A DNA stretch of 64,000 bases from CAIQPV01 sp964480365 (lineage in GTDB: Bacteria; Pseudomonadota; Gammaproteobacteria; Burkholderiales; Gallionellaceae). The position numbers were made by a program, and so were the translations under genes. Below, in pieces: positions 44,370 to 53,138 of this stretch (position 1 is its first letter; each line of letters starts with the position of its first letter). A model generated the notes under the pieces. It was not told the DNA's origin, did not search any database, and was given only the letters and a program-made list of their open reading frames with translations. Location of the stretch: the NCBI GenBank assembly GCA_964480365.1, contig CAYZPM010000013.1:17462-81461 (forward strand), read 5' to 3'.

Positions 44370-45119
44370 ATGCCAAACGAAAATAAAAGTTTAGATATTT
44401 TAGGAATAAAACCTATTGCTGATTCAGTTAATACGATTACAACAGGAGCTGTTGAGGGGGCTTCCGCTTTTTTGGGCCGCATCTGCTTGCCGGCAGCAGA
44501 AGAATTCGGCTTGCTATTGAAAGACAGAGTAAGTGCTTGGCGCACCAAGAATACAGTTTGTCTTGCTAATAAAGCTCAAAAATTACTTGAGCAGCAAATT
44601 GGTGGGCTTGCTGTTAGTGCACATCCTAGAATAGTTCACTTTGCCATTGAAAATGGCTCATGGGCCGAGGAAGATTTTATGCAAAACCTTTGGGCGGGAT
44701 TATTGGCTTCGTCTTGTACACCTGATGGAAAGGATGAAAGTAATCTTATTTTTATGAGCATGCTTTCTCAACTTACTAATAGCCAAGCCAAACTTATTAA
44801 TCATATTTGTGAAACTGCTGGAATTTCTAAAAGTGTAGCCGGATGGATTTATGCCGATCACTTATATTTGGATGTTGATGCGTTGACCATAATTACTGGG
44901 ATAACAGATTTGCATCAACTGGATAGAGAGCTCGATCATCTCAGAGCTCTACAATTGATTATGGGAGGCTTTAATACGGATTCTTATCTGGCGGACGTAA
45001 CACCACATTCTCTTTGCTTGCAACTTTATGTTCGAGCTCAAGGTTATGTTGGCTCCCCTATTGATTATTTTGGGGATAGAGTGAAGTCTTCACCAATCAA
45101 AGTTATGCCTGCGGCTTAA
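44370..45119 (+). CDS. Abi-alpha/DUF4393-like protein
   Basis: 249 aa from ATG at 44370, with GGAGAGAG upstream. The pattern AWRTKNTVCLANKAQKLLEQ, HPRIVHFAIENGSWAEEDFM, QNLWAGLLASSC and MLSQLTNSQAKLI recalls DUF4393/Abi-alpha proteins, reported as abortive-infection effectors. The first 50 residues are hydrophobic/amphipathic (TTGAVEGASAFLGRICLPAA). No known catalytic motif. It is much more AT-rich than its surroundings and is enclosed by 220-base inverted repeats, both signs of transfer. Family assignment is from memory. Confidence 0.6.
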   Translation: MPNENKSLDILGIKPIADSVNTITTGAVEGASAFLGRICLPAAEEFGLLLKDRVSAWRTKNTVCLANKAQKLLEQQIGGLAVSAHPRIVHFAIENGSWAEEDFMQNLWAGLLASSCTPDGKDESNLIFMSMLSQLTNSQAKLINHICETAGISKSVAGWIYADHLYLDVDALTIITGITDLHQLDRELDHLRALQLIMGGFNTDSYLADVTPHSLCLQLYVRAQGYVGSPIDYFGDRVKSSPIKVMPAA

Positions 45120-45214
45120 TTGAGTTATCGAGCGTTAGGTTGAGGGTATTAGCTGAAGTTCGCATTCCTCAATGAAAGTAGTGAAATCGACGCACTCTTT
45201 GCGTGCGGCCCATT

Positions 45215-45434
45215 TCCCCTGTTCCGCCACCGAGTAGCACAGACTGCTCAGGGAATTCTGACGAATATGTTTGAGTACGTGGCCGCGTAGCGGATCGTGC
45301 GAGTTTATGAGGAAGCCTGACCAGTCGAGCAACGCAGGGAACCTCGCAGAGGTGGCGGATTGGGGTCGCCTTCTTTTGGGTTACTTTTTCTTGGCGAAGC
45401 AAGAAAAAGTGACTAGCCGCCGGTCTACCGCCGG
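45215..45434 (-). repeat. Right 220-base inverted repeat
   Basis: Reverse complement of 43960-44179 with about ten differences, four of them clustered near 45240-45255. Together with the left copy it encloses 1035 bases holding one gene. No target-site duplication was seen at the outer borders. Confidence 0.95.
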
Positions 45435-45474
45435 CGAAGTTGCTTTTGGAAAATTGGGATGCAGCTATTTGCAC

Positions 45475-45505
45475 AGAACCCTTCGACAGGCTCAGGGTGA
45501 ACGGC
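45475..45505. repeat. REP-like half element
   Basis: AGAACCCTTCGACAGGCTCAGGGTGAACGG split over two blocks; it matches the right arm of 29692-29792. The rest of 45435-45600 holds no gene; the aroA frame is open upstream to 45514. Confidence 0.75.
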
Positions 45506-45600
45506 CTTAAAACATGACAAACCATGTGCCCTCCCCCCCTCTGGTATCATTCCACTCCCAAAAATTAATTAGCGCAATCCGTTGCAAGGTTCACCCACCA

Positions 45601-47556
45601 ATGACATCCGAAAATTTTCTTGATCTCCCACCTTTATTAAGCGCCCACGGCACGGTACGCCTGCCCGGCTCGAAGAGCATTTCCAATCGCGTGCTGCTGT
45701 TGGCCGCACTGTCCGAAGGCACGACCGAAGTACGCGATTTGCTGCATTCCGACGATACCGAGCGCATGCTGGATGGCTTGCGCACCTTGGGTGTAACTGT
45801 CGAGTCGCTGGGCGATAATGCCTATCGTGTCACCGGTTGCGGCGGGAATTTCCCGGTGAAGGAAGCCAAGCTGTTCCTCGGTAATGCGGGTACGGTGTTT
45901 CGCCCGCTGACGGCGGCGCTGGCGCTGGCCGGTGGAAGCTATGAATTGTCCGGCGTGCCGCGCATGCATGAGCGGCCCATCGGCGATCTGGTGGATGCGT
46001 TGCGCCAGTTGGGCGCGGACATCCGCTATCTTGGCAATGAAGGTTTTCCACCGTTGCAGATTTCGCCTGCCAAACTGGCGGGAAACACGATGCAGGTGCG
46101 CGGCAATGTGTCCAGCCAGTTCCTCACTGGCTTGCTGATGGCTTTGCCCTTACTGAGCCGCACAGTGAAAATCGAAGTAATAGGTGAATTAATTTCCAAG
46201 CCATATATCGAAATTACGCTACAGATGATGTGGCACTTTGGCGTGTCGGTGCAGCGTGAAATCAATAATTGGAATTCTTTTACAGTAATGGCAGGTAGTC
46301 GTTATATTGCTCCCCACTCAGGGGAGATGTATGTGGAGGGCGATGCTTCATCTGCCTCGTACTTTCTCGCTGCCGGTGCAATTGGCGGTGGGCCAGTACG
46401 TGTTGAAGGAGTTAATCCACATAGCGTACAGGGCGATGTAAAGTTTGCAGATGCCTTAAAAAAGATGGGCGCGCGAATACATAGCGATAGTGGTTCAAAC
46501 TGGATCGAGGCGTGCGCACCGGAATCTGGCAGACTAAAAGCGATCAATCTCGACTGCAACCACATCCCCGATGCCGCAATGACGCTGGCCGTGGCGGCGC
46601 TGTTCGCCGACGGCACGACCACGCTGCGCAACATCGCGAGTTGGCGCGTCAAGGAAACTGACCGGATCGCGGCGATGGCAACCGAACTGCGCAAACTCGG
46701 CGCGACGGTGGAGGAGGGGGTTGATTACATCCGCGTCACGCCGCCCGCACAGATCAAACATGCGGCGATTGACACCTACGACGATCACCGCATGGCGATG
46801 TGCTTCTCGTTGGCCGCATTCGGTGGCACAGGCGTGCGTATCAATGATCCCAAGTGCGTGGCAAAAACTTTCCCCGAATATTTCTCTGAATTTGCCAAAG
46901 TAACGCAGGCCGTGCCGGTGATCGCCATTGATGGCCCTTCTGCGTCCGGCAAGGGCACCGTGGCGCAATTGGTGGCACAGGAGCTTGGTTACCATTATCT
47001 CGACAGCGGGGCGTTATATCGGCTACTGGCATTGGCCGCGCAGCAGCACGGTGTGGTGCTGGATAACGAGGCGGCGCTGGCTGGATTGGCGGCGCAGATG
47101 GAGATTCGTTTCGAAGGCGCAGATATCTGGCTGGATGGCGCGAAGGTGGGTGATGACCTGCGCGGCGAGGAATGCGCCTCGGCGGCATCCAAAGTAGCGG
47201 CGTTGCCTGCGGTGCGCGCGGCATTGCTGGACAAACAGCATGCCTTCCGCCGTGCGCCGGGGCTGGTGGCGGATGGGCGTGACATGGCGTCGGTGGTGTT
47301 TCCGGACGCCGAGCTGAAGGTATTTTTGACCGCCAGCGCCGAGGCGCGCGCAGAACGGCGATATAAACAGTTGATGGAAAAAGGAATGAGTGCTAATATC
47401 GCCGCCCTTTTGCAAGATATACAGGCGCGCGACGAACGGGATACCCAGCGTAGCGTTGCTCCTTTGCAACAGGCTCCGGGCGCGAGTCTGCTGGATACCA
47501 CGGCTTTGAACATCGAGCAGGCGGTACAGGAAGTGCTGATACGCTACCGTAAGTAG
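45601..47556 (+). CDS. aroA-cmk: Fused EPSP synthase-cytidylate kinase
   Basis: 651 aa. Residues ~1-435 are EPSP synthase (LPGSKSISNRVLLLAAL, GNAGTVFRPLTA, YDDHRMAMCFSLAAFGG). From ~440 on comes cytidylate kinase with P-loop IDGPSASGKGTVAQLV and VADGRDMASVVFPDAELK. Start ATG at 45601 is chosen because upstream codons lie in a repeat. This fusion occurs in some betaproteobacteria. Bases about 46170-46540 are noticeably more AT-rich with different codon choice from the rest, suggesting a recombinant patch. Confidence 0.93.
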   Translation: MTSENFLDLPPLLSAHGTVRLPGSKSISNRVLLLAALSEGTTEVRDLLHSDDTERMLDGLRTLGVTVESLGDNAYRVTGCGGNFPVKEAKLFLGNAGTVFRPLTAALALAGGSYELSGVPRMHERPIGDLVDALRQLGADIRYLGNEGFPPLQISPAKLAGNTMQVRGNVSSQFLTGLLMALPLLSRTVKIEVIGELISKPYIEITLQMMWHFGVSVQREINNWNSFTVMAGSRYIAPHSGEMYVEGDASSASYFLAAGAIGGGPVRVEGVNPHSVQGDVKFADALKKMGARIHSDSGSNWIEACAPESGRLKAINLDCNHIPDAAMTLAVAALFADGTTTLRNIASWRVKETDRIAAMATELRKLGATVEEGVDYIRVTPPAQIKHAAIDTYDDHRMAMCFSLAAFGGTGVRINDPKCVAKTFPEYFSEFAKVTQAVPVIAIDGPSASGKGTVAQLVAQELGYHYLDSGALYRLLALAAQQHGVVLDNEAALAGLAAQMEIRFEGADIWLDGAKVGDDLRGEECASAASKVAALPAVRAALLDKQHAFRRAPGLVADGRDMASVVFPDAELKVFLTASAEARAERRYKQLMEKGMSANIAALLQDIQARDERDTQRSVAPLQQAPGASLLDTTALNIEQAVQEVLIRYRK

Positions 47557-47645
47557 TTGTAATATATTAAGCCCCGCAACGAGCCCCTCGTTCGGGATTT
47601 TTAACTAACCCCCGCCCAAAGCGGGTTTGTCTTGGAAATTCATAA

Positions 47646-49361
47646 ATGAATGCTAATGCTGCCGTAGTTGATATGGAAAGTTTTGCCTCCCTGTTTGAAG
47701 AAAGCTTGACGCGCAAGGAAATGCGCGCGGGTGAATTGATCACTGCGCAAGTCGTACGCATCGATCATAACGTAGTGGTGGTGAATGCCGGTCTCAAATC
47801 CGAAAGTTTTATCCCTGTTGAAGAATTCTTTAACGCCGCCGGTGAAGTCGAAGTCAAGGCTGGCGATTTCGTTACCGTAGCGATTGAATCGCTAGAAAAC
47901 GGTTATGGCGAAACCAAGCTGTCGCGCGAAAAGGCCAAGCGCCTCGCTGCATGGCATGAGCTGGAAATCGCAATGGAAGAAGGCAAGATCGTTGAAGGCT
48001 TTGTCAGCGGCAAGGTCAAGGGCGGCTTGACCGCCATGGTGAATGGCATTCGTGCCTTCTTGCCCGGTTCGCTGGTGGATATCCGCCCGGTCAAGGACAC
48101 CACGCCGTACGAAAACAAGACGATGGAATTCAAGATCATCAAGCTGGATCGCAAGCGCAACAACGTGGTGGTTTCGCGTCGTGCCGTGCTGGAAGCCAGC
48201 GTAGGTGCAGATCGTCAGGCCATGATGGAAAACCTGAAAGAAGGCGCAATCGTCAAGGGTATCGTGAAGAACATCACCGACTACGGCGCGTTCGTGGATC
48301 TGGGTGGTATCGATGGCCTGTTGCACATCACCGATCTGGCATGGCGCCGCGTCAAGCATCCTTCCGAGGTGCTGGCAGTGGGCGACGAAGTCGAAGCGAA
48401 AATCCTCAAGTTCGATCAGGAAAAGAATCGCGTTTCCCTCGGCATCAAGCAAATGGGCGATGATCCGTGGAATGGCTTGGCACGTCGCTATCCACAAGGA
48501 ACCCGTCTGTTCGGCAAGGTGACTAACCTGACCGACTACGGCGCATTTGTGGAAATCGAACAAGGCATCGAAGGTTTGGTACACGTTTCCGAAATGGATT
48601 GGACCAACAAGAATGTGCATCCTTCCAAGGTGGTTGCACTGGGCGACGAAGTGGAAGTGATGATCCTGGAAATCGACGAGCAACGCCGCCGCATTTCTCT
48701 CGGCATGAAGCAGTGCCAATCCAACCCATGGGATGATTTCGCTCTGAACCACAAGAAGGGCGACAAAGTTAAGGGTCAGATCAAGTCGATTACCGACTTC
48801 GGTGTTTTCATCGGCCTGGATGGCGGTATCGATGGTTTGGTGCATCTGTCTGATTTGTCCTGGGCTATGCCCGGCGAAGAAGCCGTGCGCAACTACAAGA
48901 AGGGTGATGAACTTGAGGCCCTGGTGTTGGCGATTGATGTTGAGCGTGAGCGCATTTCGCTGGGTATCAAGCAGATGGATGGTGATCCTTTCAATGGTTA
49001 TATCGCCGGACATGACAAGGGTGCTGTAGTGAATGGCGTGGTTAAGGCTATCGACGCCAAAGGCGCGACCATTACTCTGGATGGCGATGTTGAGGGTTAT
49101 CTCAAGGCTTCCGAAGTGTCCGCAGAGCGTGTTGAGGACATCCGCAACCACCTCAAGGAAGGCGATACTGTAAAGGCAGTGATCGTTAACGTGGATCGCA
49201 AGAACCGTGGCATTAATCTGTCGATCAAGGCGCTGGACAGGGCAGAAGATGCGGCTGCGATGCAGAAGTTCAGCGCAGACAATACGGCTACTGCCGGAAC
49301 GACCAATCTGGGTGCTTTGCTCAAGGCAAAAATGGGCAGCAACAAGGTTGACGCACAGTAA
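47646..49361 (+). CDS. rpsA: 30S ribosomal protein S1
   Basis: 571 aa with six S1 RNA-binding repeats. Typical repeat text: GIVKNITDYGAFVDLGGIDG, GKVTNLTDYGAFVEIEQGIE, GQIKSITDFGVFIGLDGGID. Downstream of aroA-cmk and before ihfB, the classic cmk-rpsA-ihfB order. Essential for initiating translation on structured mRNA. Confidence 0.97.
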   Translation: MNANAAVVDMESFASLFEESLTRKEMRAGELITAQVVRIDHNVVVVNAGLKSESFIPVEEFFNAAGEVEVKAGDFVTVAIESLENGYGETKLSREKAKRLAAWHELEIAMEEGKIVEGFVSGKVKGGLTAMVNGIRAFLPGSLVDIRPVKDTTPYENKTMEFKIIKLDRKRNNVVVSRRAVLEASVGADRQAMMENLKEGAIVKGIVKNITDYGAFVDLGGIDGLLHITDLAWRRVKHPSEVLAVGDEVEAKILKFDQEKNRVSLGIKQMGDDPWNGLARRYPQGTRLFGKVTNLTDYGAFVEIEQGIEGLVHVSEMDWTNKNVHPSKVVALGDEVEVMILEIDEQRRRISLGMKQCQSNPWDDFALNHKKGDKVKGQIKSITDFGVFIGLDGGIDGLVHLSDLSWAMPGEEAVRNYKKGDELEALVLAIDVERERISLGIKQMDGDPFNGYIAGHDKGAVVNGVVKAIDAKGATITLDGDVEGYLKASEVSAERVEDIRNHLKEGDTVKAVIVNVDRKNRGINLSIKALDRAEDAAAMQKFSADNTATAGTTNLGALLKAKMGSNKVDAQ

Positions 49362-49372
49362 AGGATAGTGAA

Positions 49373-49660
49373 ATGACCCGTTCTGATCTTATTGCCAAGC
49401 TTGCAGAGCGTTACCCGCAACTGCTGGCCAAGGATGCCGAGTTGGCAGTCAAGGTTATCCTTGATACCATGGCAGCAACCTTGGCGCACGGTGGGCGGAT
49501 CGAAATCCGTGGATTCGGCAGCTTTGCGCTGAACTACCGTCCGCCACGAACCGGACGCAATCCAAAGTCGGGTGACAAAGTGCAGGTGCCAGCCAAGTAT
49601 GTACCTCACTTCAAAGCCGGCAAGGAATTGCGTGAGCGGGTTGATTATCCTGCATCGTAA
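49373..49660 (+). CDS. ihfB: Integration host factor beta subunit
   Basis: 95 aa. MTRSDLIAKLAERYPQLLAK and GRIEIRGFGSFALNYRPPRT then GRNPKSGDKVQVPAKYVPHF match IhfB, including the arm Pro region that intercalates in DNA. Starts 11 bases after rpsA. Confidence 0.96.
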   Translation: MTRSDLIAKLAERYPQLLAKDAELAVKVILDTMAATLAHGGRIEIRGFGSFALNYRPPRTGRNPKSGDKVQVPAKYVPHFKAGKELRERVDYPAS

Positions 49661-49683
49661 AGTCGTTGTGCAGCAATAAATAC

Positions 49684-49719
49684 GGGCGGCCTGTCGCAAG
49701 ATGGTGCCGCCTGTTTTTT
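49684..49719 (+). terminator. Intrinsic terminator after ihfB
   Basis: GGCGGC ... GCCGCC around a 15-base loop, then TGTTTTTTG. Closes the aroA-rpsA-ihfB unit. Confidence 0.75.
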
Positions 49720-49776
49720 GTCCATTCGTGTTATCCTGAAAATATTGGTGTAGTTGAATTTTCTTGCGGGTAAATC

Positions 49777-50049
49777 ATGCGTTATCTGGTTTGGTTATTG
49801 CGTGCCGTCATGTTCATTGTGTTGCTCGGTTTCGCCGTGAAAAACGACCAACCCGTTGTGCTGCGCTATTTTTTCGGCTACGAATGGCAGGCTTCACTGG
49901 TGGTTATCTTGCTGCTGTTTTTCGCCGTGGGTATGGGTATAGGCGTGCTGGCCATGTTGGGTAATGTGTTCCGCCAACGCAGGGACATCGCCGCGCTCAA
50001 GCGGGAATTGAGTTTGAAGAGCAAGCTGGCCAGCGTAGGTGATGACTGA
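49777..50049 (+). CDS. lapA: Lipopolysaccharide assembly protein A domain protein
   Basis: 90 aa with two membrane helices (residues ~4-20 and ~40-62) and the conserved FAVKNDQPVVLRYFFGYEWQ between them (LapA/DUF1049). The basic cytoplasmic tail RQRRDIAALKREL is typical. Works with LapB to tune LpxC and LPS synthesis. Confidence 0.92.
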   Translation: MRYLVWLLRAVMFIVLLGFAVKNDQPVVLRYFFGYEWQASLVVILLLFFAVGMGIGVLAMLGNVFRQRRDIAALKRELSLKSKLASVGDD

Positions 50050-50184
50050 TACGGCAGTCAGCCACGGATAAGAAACTATGAATCCTGCATTTTTAATCTT
50101 TCTGATAGGGAATGAATTCTTCCTGCTCAGGGATTTAATTCAAAGACAAGATTTCCCTGCAACTCTATAGTTACCTAATCGTTT

Positions 50185-51360
50185 ATGGAATTCGAACCGT
50201 GGATGCTGCTCATCTTCCCCTTGTTTTTTGGTATGGGTTGGCTGGCGGCGCGCATAGACATCAAACAACTGGTGGACGAGTCCAGCGTTCTGCCGCGTTC
50301 CTATTTTCAGGGGCTTAACTTCCTGCTTAACGAGCAGCAGGATAAAGCTATTGATGCGTTCATTGAAGTAGTCAAGGTTGATCCGCAAACAGTCGAGTTG
50401 CACTTCGCCTTGGGGAGTTTATTCCGCCGCCGTGGAGAAGTGGATCGCGCCCTGCGCATGCATTTAAATCTGGTCGAGCGTGGCGATCTCGATAAGGAGA
50501 AGCGACAGCAAGCGCTATTTGAACTGGCTCAGGATTATCTCAAGGCCGGAATTCTGGATCGCGCCGAGGAGCTGTTCCAGGATTTGCAGGACACACCTTA
50601 TGCCAAGTCCGCGCTGGATTTTTTGTTGGAGCTGTACCAGAAGGAAAAGGACTGGCTCAAGGCAATCGATGTGACACAACGCCTGAGCTCAATTTCTGGT
50701 GATCCGCTTGGCAAGGAAGCAGCGTTTTTCTATTGCGAACTGGCCGCCGCCGAAATCGCAAGCCAGCGTACGGATGCCGCGCGCGCTTATCTTGAGCGGG
50801 CGCTGGAAGCGCATCCGCAGGCGGTGCGTGCCACCATGATGCTGGGCGACATGGAAAGCATGACTCAGAATTACTCGTACGCCATCGAAATCTGGAAACG
50901 CATAGAACAACAAAATCCGCAGTACCTGCCGCTGGTGGCGGAACGGTTGCTGGAGGCTTACCGGCAAACTGGGCGCACGGATACGGCTATTGTTGTGTTG
51001 CAGGACTATCTCGCGAAATATCCTTCGCTGGATTTGATGAACGTACTGTTTAATGCCATCCTGCAACGAGATGGCGCGGAGGCGGCTTACAATCTGGTGC
51101 GAGATGAATTGCAACGCAACCCGACGCTTCTGGGACTGGATAAGTTGCTGGAGGCGCGCCTGTTGGAAATAGCCGATGATCGCCGTGCCGATGTGGAGAT
51201 GGTGAAGAAACTGGTGCATCAACGCACGCGCTCGCTGGCAATGTACCGCTGCACCAGTTGCGGGTTTAAGGCGCGCCAGTTCTACTGGCATTGTCCGGCC
51301 TGTCACGGCTGGGAAACTTATTCTCCGCGAAGAAGTGAAGAGAATGGACTGACTGTATGA
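50185..51360 (+). CDS. lapB: Lipopolysaccharide assembly protein B
   Basis: 391 aa. N-terminal anchor (LLIFPLFFGMGWLAARID), the conserved SYFQGLNFLLNEQQDKAIDA, a series of TPR helices to ~350, and a C-terminal rubredoxin-like CTSCG...CPACHGW. LapB bridges LpxC to FtsH. Follows lapA as usual. Confidence 0.94.
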   Translation: MEFEPWMLLIFPLFFGMGWLAARIDIKQLVDESSVLPRSYFQGLNFLLNEQQDKAIDAFIEVVKVDPQTVELHFALGSLFRRRGEVDRALRMHLNLVERGDLDKEKRQQALFELAQDYLKAGILDRAEELFQDLQDTPYAKSALDFLLELYQKEKDWLKAIDVTQRLSSISGDPLGKEAAFFYCELAAAEIASQRTDAARAYLERALEAHPQAVRATMMLGDMESMTQNYSYAIEIWKRIEQQNPQYLPLVAERLLEAYRQTGRTDTAIVVLQDYLAKYPSLDLMNVLFNAILQRDGAEAAYNLVRDELQRNPTLLGLDKLLEARLLEIADDRRADVEMVKKLVHQRTRSLAMYRCTSCGFKARQFYWHCPACHGWETYSPRRSEENGLTV

Positions 51361-51380
51361 ACCTGAATAATCTATTAATC

Positions 51381-51408
51381 CGTCATTCCCGCCTGCGCGG
51401 GAATGACG
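51381..51408. repeat. dRS3-like element
   Basis: CGTCATTCCCGCCTGCGCGG then GAATGACG, a single ATTCCC-N8-GGGAAT unit between lapB and pyrF. Confidence 0.8.
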
Positions 51409-51435
51409 CCGTTTTGTACTAATGGGCTATTTGGA

Positions 51436-52137
51436 ATGAACGACCCGAAAGTCATTGTTGCGCTTGATTATCCCGAGGCCTCGCCCGCACTGGACTTGGT
51501 GGCGCGGCTGGAACCCGTATTGTGTCGCCTCAAGGTGGGCAAAGAGTTGTTCACTGCAACGGGGCCGCAACTGTTGGAGCGATTCATGAAGCGCGGCTTC
51601 GAAGTTTTCCTCGATCTGAAATTTCACGACATCCCCAACACTACGGCGCAGGCCTGCAAGGCTGCCGCCGCATTGGGGGTGTGGATGGTGAATGTTCATG
51701 CGCTGGGCGGACGCAAGATGATGGAGGCGGCGCGTGAGGCAGTGGTGCAAGCGTCGAGGCCGCCCAAGCTGATCGCGGTGACCGTGCTCACCAGCATGGC
51801 ACGGGAAGATTTGGTCGAACTTGGCATTGCTGCTACACCCGCCGAACTGGTGCTACGTCTGGCTGCATTGGCGCGCGACAGCGGGCTGGATGGCGTGGTG
51901 TGTTCCGCGCAGGAAGCGGCTTCGCTACGCCAACACTGCGGCAGCGAATTCTGCTTGGTCACGCCTGGCATCCGCCCGGCAGATGCTGCGGCTGACGATC
52001 AATCGCGTATCATGACACCGCGCGCCGCATTGGAAGCGGGTTCCAGTTATCTGGTGATCGGGCGACCGATTACCCGAGCCGCCGATCCCTTGCGGGCGTT
52101 GCAGGAAATTTCACAACAAATTGGAGGAATGGCATGA
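51436..52137 (+). CDS. pyrF: Orotidine 5'-phosphate decarboxylase
   Basis: 233 aa from ATG at 51436 (MNDPKVIVALDYPEASPALD). Catalytic FLDLKFHDIPNTTAQ (Lys/Asp set) and TPGIRPADAAADDQSRIMTP for phosphate binding. Last step of UMP synthesis. ATGA overlap with hldA. Confidence 0.95.
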   Translation: MNDPKVIVALDYPEASPALDLVARLEPVLCRLKVGKELFTATGPQLLERFMKRGFEVFLDLKFHDIPNTTAQACKAAAALGVWMVNVHALGGRKMMEAAREAVVQASRPPKLIAVTVLTSMAREDLVELGIAATPAELVLRLAALARDSGLDGVVCSAQEAASLRQHCGSEFCLVTPGIRPADAAADDQSRIMTPRAALEAGSSYLVIGRPITRAADPLRALQEISQQIGGMA

Positions 52138-53075
52138 GTTTGCCATCATTTGAAAACGCAAAAGTGCTGGTGGTCGGCGATGTGATGCTGGACCGTTACT
52201 GGTTCGGAGATGTCGAACGCATATCACCCGAGGCTCCGGTGCCCGTGCTCAAGGTTGGGCGCGTCGAAGAACGTCCAGGCGGCGCCGCAAACGTGGCGCG
52301 GAATATCGCGGCACTCAGCGCACAATGCACGTTGTTGTCGGTGGTGGGGAATGACGAAGCGGGCGCTTGTCTCGAAAAACTGCTTAACAAATATGACAAT
52401 CTGAATGCTTTGTTGCACCGTGATAACAGTATTTCTACCATCGTCAAATTGCGTGCCATTGCCCGGCAGCAACAGTTATTAAGGATTGATTTTGAAACTG
52501 CGCCCAGCCACGAAGTGTTGCATGCCGCACTGGCAGATTTTCGCGCCCAGTTGCCGTTCGCCGATGTGGTGATCCTGTCCGATTACGGCAAGGGCGGACT
52601 GGCGCATATTGCAGAGATGATTCGGTCTGCACGTGCGGCAGGAAAACCGGTGCTGGTTGATCCAAAAGGGGAAGATTACCAGCGTTATAGTGGTGCGACC
52701 TTGCTTACGCCGAATCGTAGCGAGTTTCGTGAAGTGGCGGGCAGTTGGAAAACAGAAGCCGAACTTAGTGCGAAAGCAGAGAAACTGCGCACAGAATTTC
52801 AACTGGACGCGCTGCTGGTGACCCGTAGCGAGGATGGCATGAGCTTGTATCGCGCCAATGAAGTGCTACATGAGCCGACGCAAACGCGCGAAGTATTCGA
52901 CGTGAGCGGTGCGGGCGATACCGTCATTGCGACGATTGCGGTGATGCTGGCGAGCGGTGCGGATTTGCCAGCGGCAGTGCGCGTCGCAAATCGTGCGGCT
53001 GGTATCGTGGTGGGTAAACTGGGCACAGCGGTCGTGACGCGTGAAGAGATTATTGAGGATATGGATGAAGTTTAA
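52134..53075 (+). CDS. hldA: Heptose 7-phosphate kinase (RfaE domain I)
   Basis: 313-aa PfkB-family kinase: VLVVGDVMLDRYWFGDVERI, GGAANVARNIAAL and the catalytic DVSGAGDTVIATIAVML. Only the kinase half is present, so the adenylyltransferase (HldC) must be encoded elsewhere. Makes D,D-heptose 1,7-bisphosphate for the LPS core. Lies with hldD. Confidence 0.93.
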   Translation: MSLPSFENAKVLVVGDVMLDRYWFGDVERISPEAPVPVLKVGRVEERPGGAANVARNIAALSAQCTLLSVVGNDEAGACLEKLLNKYDNLNALLHRDNSISTIVKLRAIARQQQLLRIDFETAPSHEVLHAALADFRAQLPFADVVILSDYGKGGLAHIAEMIRSARAAGKPVLVDPKGEDYQRYSGATLLTPNRSEFREVAGSWKTEAELSAKAEKLRTEFQLDALLVTRSEDGMSLYRANEVLHEPTQTREVFDVSGAGDTVIATIAVMLASGADLPAAVRVANRAAGIVVGKLGTAVVTREEIIEDMDEV

Positions 53076-53138
53076 ACGTGAATCCCTACACATTAATCTT
53101 CTGATAATGGCAATACGCCCTTCAGCTTAGGAGAAAAT

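Noticed and set aside
43960..45434. Insertion sequence
   Set aside because: Long inverted repeats are present but no transposase and no target duplication could be seen.
47892..49151. Long minus-strand open frame opposite rpsA
   Set aside because: Shadow of the S1 repeats.
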